A DNA stretch of 64,000 nt from assembly GCA_002708715.1 (NCBI GenBank), contig PAPB01000028.1:1-64000 (forward strand), read 5' to 3'. Numbering within the stretch: the stretch's first letter is position 1; each line of letters begins with the position of its first letter. Of the stretch, positions 1 through 8,828 are shown in pieces. The notes under the pieces are model-generated. The model was not told the origin of the DNA. It worked only from the letters and a program-made list of their open reading frames with translations, and searched no databases. Origin of the DNA: Fidelibacterota bacterium. GTDB taxonomy: Bacteria; Fidelibacterota; Marinisomatia; Marinisomatales; UBA1611. Both the position numbers and the translations under genes were made by a program.

Positions 1-8
1 AAAGAAAT

Positions 9-1004
9 TTAAGGTCTCTCCACTCTATATGGGATTGACCAAACATTTGTATTGTATCCGCCATTGGAAACTAATATGGTCGCAAGATCAACTGCCTCTA
101 TGAATGTTCGGAACACACCCCGTACCTGACCTGGTCCTGGACCGTGAACCCTCATGCCTCCTGAATGTATATTATCATTCATCGCCTGATCAAAAAACAA
201 ACCTGAATCGCGCAAATGTCGCCTTCCCCTCTCTTCTCTATTCCTTCCATAATTCAAGAATACCCACTCACCTACTCCAGTACTATCTGTGGTGTATTCT
301 GGGCCATTATTGATAACATTTGCATAGGCGACAACTCTGCTGAAAGAAGTAAATACCGGTAAAGATTCCCTATCGATGTAGAGATCACCCAATTCATCTG
401 AAGAAAAAGAGTATAGCAATTCATCTACTTCTAAGTTATCTGTTAGAGAATAAAATGATAGGTCGACTAACGTGACCTTATCTCCAGAACCACCTACCAT
501 AGGAGTCAATGCATCGATTTTCCATCTATATCCGTCTGGACTTGCAGGATCATCCACTTTAATAAACCTTACCTTTCGGTTAAGGACTGTTGTGAATTCT
601 TTAGAAAAACTAAGAGAGTCGATCTCATTTTGATTGGTATCAATTGCAATCGCAATGAATTCGCCATTTACCGTATGGGTAATTAGTCCAATAGCAGTAT
701 CTTGACCAGTTTCAAATTCAACGGTCCTTTCACGATCGATTAGTTGTCTTCCAAATCGTAACCTATATCCTTCTCCAAAAGATAATGTGTCACTGAAAGT
801 ACGCGTCATACCTTCGGTCTCAAGTCCAATATCATGATCAAGGTCCATATCACCACCAGAATCAAATCCATCTACACCTACAGCCTCATCCTTATCGAGA
901 AGAGCTAAAAGTATGGATTCGATATCCTCTACTGCTGATGGACTGTCCATACATCCATTAATGAGAAAAATGGAAAGGGATGTTGCGATGATATTTTTTT
1001 TCAT
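9..1004 (-). CDS. Putative lipoprotein of unknown function
   Basis: ORF with signal peptide and lipobox (SLSIFLINGC); last gene of a sigma/anti-sigma-like operon. Confidence 0.7.
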   Translation of the reverse strand: MKKNIIATSLSIFLINGCMDSPSAVEDIESILLALLDKDEAVGVDGFDSGGDMDLDHDIGLETEGMTRTFSDTLSFGEGYRLRFGRQLIDRERTVEFETGQDTAIGLITHTVNGEFIAIAIDTNQNEIDSLSFSKEFTTVLNRKVRFIKVDDPASPDGYRWKIDALTPMVGGSGDKVTLVDLSFYSLTDNLEVDELLYSFSSDELGDLYIDRESLPVFTSFSRVVAYANVINNGPEYTTDSTGVGEWVFLNYGRNREERGRRHLRDSGLFFDQAMNDNIHSGGMRVHGPGPGQVRGVFRTFIEAVDLATILVSNGGYNTNVWSIPYRVERP

Positions 1005-1017
1005 TTCTTTCTCCTTT

Positions 1018-1533
1018 TTAAAATCCGCGACGTCCGCGTTTACGACCTATTTTTTTATTACGTTTCTTTTTTCCTTTTTTCCCTTTTCCATCTCGTATCT
1101 CTTCTCTCATTTCCATCATCATTCTCTGCTTAAAAACACCAAGCCTGATCATCTGATCAGGTTCCAAAATATTATCAAGACTTAATACGAACTCTGATTC
1201 TAGCTCGATTCGTTTTTGACGTAATTTGGAAACCTCTTCAATAGTCTTCCTCACATCACTCTTGCTTAGCTTCTCTCTATCTATTTCCCCAATCATTTCT
1301 CTCTCTTGCTTTCCTATATCTTCTAAACTCTTTCGATGTTCTCTAAATCTTGGAAAAAAATTTTCTGCTTGTTCAGTTGATAACTCCAAATCATCTGTAA
1401 GACGCCAAATAATCATATTCTCCATCTTTTCAGACCTATCATTGCGTCTTCCTTTTTTATATTCTCTATCTACCCAGTCCTTTTCTTGGGCAACGATACC
1501 AGTTAAAAAACTTAAAAATAAAATATACCTCAT
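1018..1533 (-). CDS. Spy/CpxP-like periplasmic protein (heavy-metal sensor/LTXXQ-like), basic C-terminus
   Basis: Signal peptide MRYILFLSFLTGIVAQ; helical charged body with TDDLELSTEQAENFFPRF and LDNILEPDQMIRL motifs typical of Spy/CpxP-like proteins; tail KKGKKKRNKKIGRKRGRRGF. Confidence 0.6.
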   Translation of the reverse strand: MRYILFLSFLTGIVAQEKDWVDREYKKGRRNDRSEKMENMIIWRLTDDLELSTEQAENFFPRFREHRKSLEDIGKQEREMIGEIDREKLSKSDVRKTIEEVSKLRQKRIELESEFVLSLDNILEPDQMIRLGVFKQRMMMEMREEIRDGKGKKGKKKRNKKIGRKRGRRGF

Positions 1534-1928
1534 TAGGATTCCCCCTTCCTTGCTGCAAGCTGTTCTATTAATTCAACTGTCTCCCAAACGTATCCTTCAT
1601 CTAGAAGAAAGTATGCCATGTCATTGTAATAATCTTGATCATAATCAAGAGAGTCAATCATTATATTCCAAAAGTCAGTCTCTAATAAATTATCTGTACT
1701 ATCCACAAAATAATTTTCAATTTTAGATTCAGGAGCACCAAACTCTGTGATAATAAGTAAAAGGACTGTAAATACAAATGCCAAAGATGTAAATAGTGTT
1801 TGACGGTTAGTATTGGATGTTTGTATTCTAGAATGCAATTTTGCTAGAAAATCATCACTGTTTATATGTACATCTTCTTTATTTTCCATTATTATTTTTT
1901 TTTCAAATTTATTCATCATTAAGCGCAT
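1533..1928 (-). CDS. Small single-TM protein, candidate anti-sigma factor
   Basis: Overlaps the 3' end of an ECF sigma gene; N-terminal cytoplasmic segment, one TM (LFTSLAFVFTVLLLIITEF), short extracytoplasmic tail. Confidence 0.5.
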   Translation of the reverse strand: MRLMMNKFEKKIIMENKEDVHINSDDFLAKLHSRIQTSNTNRQTLFTSLAFVFTVLLLIITEFGAPESKIENYFVDSTDNLLETDFWNIMIDSLDYDQDYYNDMAYFLLDEGYVWETVELIEQLAARKGES

Positions 1929-2433
1929 CTTTTAGCGTCCTAAGAGCATGGTGAAAATTTACCTTAGCAGTACCCTCCGACATTCCTGTGATATTGGATA
2001 TTTCTTTGTATGGAAGTTCCTCGGCAATTCTCATTACAACAACACTTCGCTGTTTTTTTGGCAAATTTGATATAGCATTCCATAATTCTTTTTTGATCCA
2101 TCCTTTTTCCACACTTGTATCAATCTTTTGCTGATTAAGAATTTGATCAAGATGTAAAAACCTCTTCCATTTATTGCGAGTAAACCATGAGTTTACAGTG
2201 TTGAGATTAGTCCGATACAAATATGTTGAAAAAGCTGATTGAAATTTAAAATTCTTAAGAGTCTTAAATAGTTTAAAAAAAACATCTTGAGCTAAATCCT
2301 CTGCTACCATCTTATCTCTAGTGATAGTATAAAAAAACCCAACTGTATTAGATAAATATCTTCGGACAAGTCTGTCATATGCAGTTTGGTTTCCATTTTG
2401 GTATAGTTTAATAAGTTCATGATCTTTTTCCAT
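1909..2433 (-). CDS. ECF-family RNA polymerase sigma factor
   Basis: Region 2 (DKMVAEDLAQDVFFKLFKTLKNFKFQSAFSTYLYR) and region 4 (LPKKQRSVVVMRIAEELPYKEISNITGMSEGTAKVNFHHALRTLK). Confidence 0.93.
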   Translation of the reverse strand: MEKDHELIKLYQNGNQTAYDRLVRRYLSNTVGFFYTITRDKMVAEDLAQDVFFKLFKTLKNFKFQSAFSTYLYRTNLNTVNSWFTRNKWKRFLHLDQILNQQKIDTSVEKGWIKKELWNAISNLPKKQRSVVVMRIAEELPYKEISNITGMSEGTAKVNFHHALRTLKDALNDE

Positions 2434-2565
2434 GTCATTCCATACAATAAGACTCTAAAATATGCTAAAGGTTAAAAAATATTTTCAATTAACACTATTC
2501 ACATTTTATTGGAATAATAATATTGATTATTTTCTATGTGTTAATATTTAAACCAATTCAACTGT

Positions 2566-5547
2566 ATGACAGCATCTAAGCAAATATTTAAAGCAAATAA
2601 AAGACAAAATGCTGCAATATACCGCCAACCATCACCACTAATGATTTTAGCTGGTGCTGGTACTGGAAAAACATTCACGCTCCAGAACAGAATAGTTCAT
2701 CTCATTAAGCATTATAAAATAAACCCAAAACATATTTTAGCTATAACATATACTGAAAAAGCAGCTAAAGAGTTAAAAAGTCGGATAATAAGTCAAATTG
2801 GATCTAAAGCTCAAACTATGACAGTAAATACTTTCCACTCATTTTGTTTTAAAATCCTAAAAGAATTTGGTAATGAAACTATACCACAACTGCTAGAAGA
2901 GAGTGAAGCAATCCACTTATTTTTAGAGCGTTTTGATAGTCTTGGGCCATTCCAATCCGATGAATTTCCAATGAACCCAAGACGAGCAATCAATGAAAGT
3001 TTTATCCCCTTTTTTAATAGATTAAAAGATGAACTAATAGATCCAGTAAATATGGATATCCCGATACCAGATGAACAAGGACACATTACAGAAGAGATTG
3101 CCAATCAATTAAAAGATTTGCAAAGAATATATCCTCAGTTTCAAATATGGAAAGAGAAAATGAATGTACTTGATTACGGGGACATGGTTCTTTTAGCCTA
3201 TAAACTTTTATCTACAAAAAAAGACATATTGCAAAATGTTCAAAATCACTTCCGTCATATTATTATTGACGAATTCCAGGATAATAATTTTGCCTTAAAT
3301 GAAATTATTACTCTTATCGCAGGTAAAAGAAAATTTATTACTGTAGTGGGTGATGACGATCAAGTAATTTATAGTTTTAGAGGTGCGAGTTCTTATAATA
3401 TTCATTCTTTTCAAAAATTATATCAAACTCATGAAAATTATAAATCTATTTCACTCGAAGATAACTATAGATCATCACAAGCAATACTAGACATAGCTAA
3501 TGCCAGTATATCTAATAATAATAATCGTATCTCAAAAACATTAGTTTCAGGAATTAATAATCAATCTATTAAACCAATTCGATTTTGGGGAAATAAAACA
3601 GAACAATTAGATTTTATCAATAATGAAATTATCAAACTCTCTTCAGATAATTTTTCTTTTAGTGATATATCAGTACTATGTCGGACTAGAAGTCAAACAA
3701 ATATAATAATAGAGTCCTTACAAAGTGCGGGGATTCCTGTTATTGAAAATAGATTAGGTCTATTTAATTGTTCACCAGTCCAAGATATCATAGCATGGTG
3801 CCAACTAATTTGCAAAGGTGCATTTCAAGATTCTGCACTTTATCGAATAATTGTCAAACAATATGGGTACAAGATCGCACACAACATCTTTTCTAATTAT
3901 GATAAACGAGCGTTAAAACCCAGATATGATCTTATAAAAGATGATGACAAGCTTCTCTGTAAATATCCTGAATTAAAAGTTATGATTAAAAATATTACTT
4001 ATTTCCAATCTATAATGCTAAAAAAATCTGCAGGAGAGATAATTTGGGATATTGCTAAACATCTAAAAACACTACAGAATAAAGCAAAACATTATTCATT
4101 TGATGATCACTATGATTTATTAAATATAGGTGATTTTTTAAAAAGAGCTCAAAGTTTTTCTCATCGAAATAAGAAGAAAAATAGTATAATTGTATTTAAT
4201 AAATATCTTGAAGCTATCATGCAATCTGGAGGGCTACCTTCAATATCACCAAGACCGTACAGAAAATATCAATGTGTCAATGTTAGTACTATTCATAGCG
4301 TAAAAGGTGCTGAATTTCCAATAGTATTTCTACCATTTCATAGATCTGCAAGTTTCCCATTAAATTACAGATCAGAAAAACTCATTAAAAGACCACCAAA
4401 TAAATGGCTTCCATATAATTATGATTCAGAACTATCTCAAAAAGAGCAGCACATTCAAGAAGAAAGGAGACTATTTTATGTTGCAGTCACGCGCGCTAAA
4501 GATCAATTATATTTACTTGCACCAAAAAAAGCAACATCACCATTTATTAAAGAACTACCGGATAACCTCATGGATGACATAACAATTTCTAATTCTAATA
4601 GTAAATCCATTACAAAACACACTCAATTAAGAGTAAAATACGAACAACAGCTACAAAGAGCTCTTTCTAGAGAAGAATATCAAAAAGTAAAAGATATTTG
4701 TAAAGTTTTAGAAATATTAAAAGTCTATGAATCTGGGAAAAAAATAAAACTAGGTAACACTAATTGGGAACAACAGTTAAAAAATGAATTAAAAAATGAT
4801 ATTGTACAATCAAAAAATGAAGCAATACATCTGTCCGCAAGTGCTATAGAAACATATGAAAACTGCCCTTTAAAATATAGATTGAGCAAAATTGATGGAA
4901 TACCACAGACTGCCAATAAACCCGAACTAGTTTTTGGTAATATTATTCATAAAGTTTTACAAAGGTTTCATCGACCAGATGCAGAAGTCTCAAAAAACAG
5001 AATCTTACGAATATTAAATGAAGAATGGAAAAATGATGAATTTGACTATTCTGTTAGAGAAGCGAAGTTTAAAGAGCAAGGTATTGAAATGTTATCTGAG
5101 TATGTACGCTTTGTAAAAAATAACACACCTAATGTATTAAATAGAGAAAAACCAATTGAGTTTAACATTGGTCATATAAACATTAAAGGTGTTATAGATC
5201 GAATTGATAGGGTATCAGATGGGACAGAAATTGTCGATTATAAAACTAGTAGAGCCACTTCACCAGCAAAATCCAATCTACAGCTAGCTATATATTCAAT
5301 GTATTTAGAACAAACTACTGAAAAAGAGATTAATGGTATACCATTATCTGCTAAGCTCCATTTTTTGCGAGAATATGAAAAGCCTATAAAAAGTCATTCT
5401 TTTAATAATGAGCAACTAGCAAATGTCCAAGAAAAAATAATAAGTGTAGCATCAGGGATTGAAAATAAAATTTTTAACCCTAAAAAAGGGAAGCATTGTG
5501 ATTGGTGCGACTACAAATTTCTTGCGTGCCCAGAATGGGAAGACTAA
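2566..5547 (+). CDS. UvrD/Rep-type SF1 helicase with C-terminal PD-(D/E)XK nuclease and AddB-like Cys cluster
   Basis: Walker A AGAGTGKT, VVGDDDQVIYSFRGA, STIHSVKGAEFPIVFLP, nuclease motif IVDYKTSR, Cys residues CPLKY...HCDWCDYKFLACPEW. Confidence 0.92.
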   Translation: MTASKQIFKANKRQNAAIYRQPSPLMILAGAGTGKTFTLQNRIVHLIKHYKINPKHILAITYTEKAAKELKSRIISQIGSKAQTMTVNTFHSFCFKILKEFGNETIPQLLEESEAIHLFLERFDSLGPFQSDEFPMNPRRAINESFIPFFNRLKDELIDPVNMDIPIPDEQGHITEEIANQLKDLQRIYPQFQIWKEKMNVLDYGDMVLLAYKLLSTKKDILQNVQNHFRHIIIDEFQDNNFALNEIITLIAGKRKFITVVGDDDQVIYSFRGASSYNIHSFQKLYQTHENYKSISLEDNYRSSQAILDIANASISNNNNRISKTLVSGINNQSIKPIRFWGNKTEQLDFINNEIIKLSSDNFSFSDISVLCRTRSQTNIIIESLQSAGIPVIENRLGLFNCSPVQDIIAWCQLICKGAFQDSALYRIIVKQYGYKIAHNIFSNYDKRALKPRYDLIKDDDKLLCKYPELKVMIKNITYFQSIMLKKSAGEIIWDIAKHLKTLQNKAKHYSFDDHYDLLNIGDFLKRAQSFSHRNKKKNSIIVFNKYLEAIMQSGGLPSISPRPYRKYQCVNVSTIHSVKGAEFPIVFLPFHRSASFPLNYRSEKLIKRPPNKWLPYNYDSELSQKEQHIQEERRLFYVAVTRAKDQLYLLAPKKATSPFIKELPDNLMDDITISNSNSKSITKHTQLRVKYEQQLQRALSREEYQKVKDICKVLEILKVYESGKKIKLGNTNWEQQLKNELKNDIVQSKNEAIHLSASAIETYENCPLKYRLSKIDGIPQTANKPELVFGNIIHKVLQRFHRPDAEVSKNRILRILNEEWKNDEFDYSVREAKFKEQGIEMLSEYVRFVKNNTPNVLNREKPIEFNIGHINIKGVIDRIDRVSDGTEIVDYKTSRATSPAKSNLQLAIYSMYLEQTTEKEINGIPLSAKLHFLREYEKPIKSHSFNNEQLANVQEKIISVASGIENKIFNPKKGKHCDWCDYKFLACPEWED

Positions 5548-5575
5548 GTATGTTACATAAAATAAATATCGTTCT

Positions 5576-7213
5576 TTACTCTTCTACTCTTGTCAAATCA
5601 GCAAGATGGTATGATTTTTTACTCTTTGGTTTTATTGGGATTATTGCATCCATAAAACCATTACGTTTAACATTAACTTCACCTTCATAATTGATTGGCA
5701 TACCAACAATATGTAACTCCCCAACTATTTTTGCCACTGCGAATAATGATTCATCAACATAAAGTCTATATATGTCATCCTTGGTAGGAGTAAAAGGATC
5801 AAAATATATTACTACCTCTCTCCCCTTAATTAAATCTTGATCTGCAATGAATGTCTTTATTGATTTAGCTCCCTCATTTAAGTTAAGCGTATCACTATCT
5901 GCAAATAGATTTACATAGTGTTTCCCTGGAAATCGTTCTTGTGTGTTAGCATAACTATTCCTTAAATATTTTCCTAATGGCAAATCTAAAATTGTCACTG
6001 AATTATTTCCTTTATTAATTAAGTACTCATATGGCTCCGATTCAATCTGCAAATTATTATTATTTTTATTACCCCATATAACTAATGTATCAGATTCATC
6101 ATTTAATTTTAGAAGCTCAAAACCAACACCATTCCAAATATTCATAATAGATATATCACCAAATAATCTAGGAGGCGGACACCCATTTAAATCTGGATTG
6201 CTGTTTGCCTCACCAGGAATTTGAGGACAGGCATCATCATCATCAAAGATGCCATCTCCATCAGTATCTTTTGGTGGTGGAATATATGGCAATGATACAT
6301 GAATCTCATTTAAATCACCTGCTATAACTTTAAAATTGGTTTCAAAATATTTTTCATTATTTTTTAAGAAAGCTTGAAATTTATACTCACCAGCTAAAAA
6401 AGTTGTATTCTCATCATAATCACTTATTAGTCTGTAGTCATCCGAAGCATATTTTGATAGAATATCATTATGGGTTTCAAAAAAATTTGAAGGTATTGTA
6501 ATAGTGTGAAATGGAGCATAATCAGATTTCTTAGTATTTTCAAAATTAGTACCTACGACTGTTCGCAGTGGTCTAATTGATATATCATCCCATCTAATTC
6601 TATTTCTACTAGTTGAATCAACTCTAACATATACAGAACCAACAAACGGCATTATAATCTTTGCCATCAAGGGCTTAATAATATCATTAATCTGAGATCT
6701 AAGATTAGTAATTGATTCAAAATTTAAAGCAAACGATTCTGATGAAATTATTTTTTGAGTTGAAACATCAATAAGCTTTAGATCTATTTCATATTGTGAT
6801 GCTAATGTATTTATTTCTCCAATAAAAATAAAATCTGTACGCTTAGGATAATCGTAAGATTTAACAAGTTTAATAAAATTGTCTGTCTTAATTCGATTTT
6901 GAATTGATTCACCCGCTATATTTAAATGAGGATTTTTAGCTACTGCTGATGTCACCATTGCAGAAACAAGTTTAGGATCCAAAGCCTTTCCAAAGGCTAG
7001 ATTTTCACTTAAAGTTATATCCTTTTTATTAAAATTAGGAAATTGAATAAGTTTATTTTTACTCTCATCTTGCTCACCTCCATGTAAAAGTATAGATGTT
7101 GTATCATAGCTAACAAAATGATATATATATATCATAGGTGGATCAGAGACACTAAAAGCTTGTGCCATTATATTTGTCATTATAAATAATAGAATAATAA
7201 AGATGCTTTTCAT
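5576..7213 (-). CDS. Secreted protein with CsgG/TolB-like N-terminal region and thrombospondin type 3-like calcium motif
   Basis: Signal peptide; YPKRTDFIFIGEINTLASQYEIDLKLIDVSTQKII; DTDGDGIFDDDDACPQIPGEANSNPDLNGCPPP. Confidence 0.6.
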   Translation of the reverse strand: MKSIFIILLFIMTNIMAQAFSVSDPPMIYIYHFVSYDTTSILLHGGEQDESKNKLIQFPNFNKKDITLSENLAFGKALDPKLVSAMVTSAVAKNPHLNIAGESIQNRIKTDNFIKLVKSYDYPKRTDFIFIGEINTLASQYEIDLKLIDVSTQKIISSESFALNFESITNLRSQINDIIKPLMAKIIMPFVGSVYVRVDSTSRNRIRWDDISIRPLRTVVGTNFENTKKSDYAPFHTITIPSNFFETHNDILSKYASDDYRLISDYDENTTFLAGEYKFQAFLKNNEKYFETNFKVIAGDLNEIHVSLPYIPPPKDTDGDGIFDDDDACPQIPGEANSNPDLNGCPPPRLFGDISIMNIWNGVGFELLKLNDESDTLVIWGNKNNNNLQIESEPYEYLINKGNNSVTILDLPLGKYLRNSYANTQERFPGKHYVNLFADSDTLNLNEGAKSIKTFIADQDLIKGREVVIYFDPFTPTKDDIYRLYVDESLFAVAKIVGELHIVGMPINYEGEVNVKRNGFMDAIIPIKPKSKKSYHLADLTRVEE

Positions 7214-7241
7214 TTTAACGTCCTTGTATTAGGAATAAATT

Positions 7242-8828
7242 TTAGTTGATATTACTTAGCTCACTAACTTGGATTATGTCACCTGTATTTATATCAATTA
7301 GCCTGATACCTAAAGCGATATTTTTATAATCAGGGTGTGTAGGTGACAATTTCTCATAGGGAATTAAGTTATTATAGACTATCAACATATCAACTCCAAA
7401 CTCCTTTAGTTGGCCCCAGTCATCTAAATAAAGTGGATTCAAATTGAATACTTTTTCATCATACATCCATGGTCTTTTAAGATACAGTGTTTTCAATTTT
7501 TCATAAGTTGGAATCTTTCGTTCTACAAGAGCAGTCATCATACCCTCTTCAATAATTAAATTCATTTCATTAAAAGACGATTGGCTTTGAAAGTACTTTT
7601 CGGACTCCACAGCTTGTTTATCTCCATCTATAATTAGAACCTTTTTATTTTTTAATAATGAGATATCAACATTAGCTTTAAATTGACTAACAACGGCATC
7701 ATGATTTTCAATAATACCTTCGTCTATTCTCCCATTAAAAACAAAAGCATTAGAATAGATTATTCTACCATTATTTTTTACATCAATTATTTTCAGATAT
7801 AATCCATTATCTGGGATATGCCGATACATCATTAACATATTACAATTAGTTTCACTATAAAACTCAGACCACTCTTCATATAATAATGGACTTGTATTAA
7901 ACACGATATTTTCATAAACAGAAGGATATTTTAATTTGAAACCTTTAGTCTTTTCCATGATAATAGGATCATTATCTTTATATTTCTCATTGTGGATTAA
8001 ACCTGTAATAATAGCATTTTCAATACCCATTGTCCTTTTGGATGGTTGATTATTATAATTACCAGAAATATTTAAGATATCCGTATTCAATAGTCCCATC
8101 CTAACATTCTTTTGAAAAATCGCCCTAGGTAAATCTCCTATGTTTTTAACAATATCATAGGTCTCATTAAAAGAATTAATCTCACCTTCAGCTAGCCAAT
8201 CTATTTGGTCTCCTATCGTTATCATTGCTGAAGTCAATACTTTCATAGATTGTAAATCAATCATTCGTAAATAAACAACAACTGCAAGGTCACTATCTGA
8301 AAAATCTATGATTTGATATGTGAGAAGATTAGGTGCCCTGATTTCATTTTCGATTAAAGATAAATCATTTAAATTTAGCCCATGCATGTAAAAAGCATCT
8401 TCAGGAGCCGTTCCAACAAATTCAGAAGGATCTCGTGGACTTATGTGGTCTAACTTTTCCGCCACAGTTAAACCTTTACGAACCAAACCATCAATAAATC
8501 CATTCTCTAAAGCCATATCCCATTTATCAAGTTGGCCATAATTATTTCCAATAGGTAACTCATCGACTCTAGCTAAATACACCCTTGATTTCCACTTTCC
8601 ATCAGGTATATGACCTAAAAACTCATTAAAATTTGTATGGAGTGTGATTTTTCTACCAAGATCATGAATATCTATAAACTTTTGTGCTTGAATATTTTCT
8701 GTATCTTCAATATTCACAACCGAAGGAAATCCATCTTGTTCCTTTGCTACTTGTGGCGGTGTGCAACCTATAAAATAAAAAATTATTATACAGGTTATAA
8801 AAACAAATTTGCGTATAAAAAAGGTCAT
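7242..8828 (-). CDS. Lipoprotein with three apparent CsgG/FlgO-like repeats
   Basis: Lipobox IFYFIGC; three segments each ending in (Y/I)(L/I)(K/R)(M/I)ID(L/V/I)..G/M..I/V. Confidence 0.6.
   Translation of the reverse strand: MTFFIRKFVFITCIIIFYFIGCTPPQVAKEQDGFPSVVNIEDTENIQAQKFIDIHDLGRKITLHTNFNEFLGHIPDGKWKSRVYLARVDELPIGNNYGQLDKWDMALENGFIDGLVRKGLTVAEKLDHISPRDPSEFVGTAPEDAFYMHGLNLNDLSLIENEIRAPNLLTYQIIDFSDSDLAVVVYLRMIDLQSMKVLTSAMITIGDQIDWLAEGEINSFNETYDIVKNIGDLPRAIFQKNVRMGLLNTDILNISGNYNNQPSKRTMGIENAIITGLIHNEKYKDNDPIIMEKTKGFKLKYPSVYENIVFNTSPLLYEEWSEFYSETNCNMLMMYRHIPDNGLYLKIIDVKNNGRIIYSNAFVFNGRIDEGIIENHDAVVSQFKANVDISLLKNKKVLIIDGDKQAVESEKYFQSQSSFNEMNLIIEEGMMTALVERKIPTYEKLKTLYLKRPWMYDEKVFNLNPLYLDDWGQLKEFGVDMLIVYNNLIPYEKLSPTHPDYKNIALGIRLIDINTGDIIQVSELSNIN

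Noticed and set aside
2811-3104. 97-aa minus-strand ORF
   Set aside because: Fully inside the helicase gene on the opposite strand; no motif.
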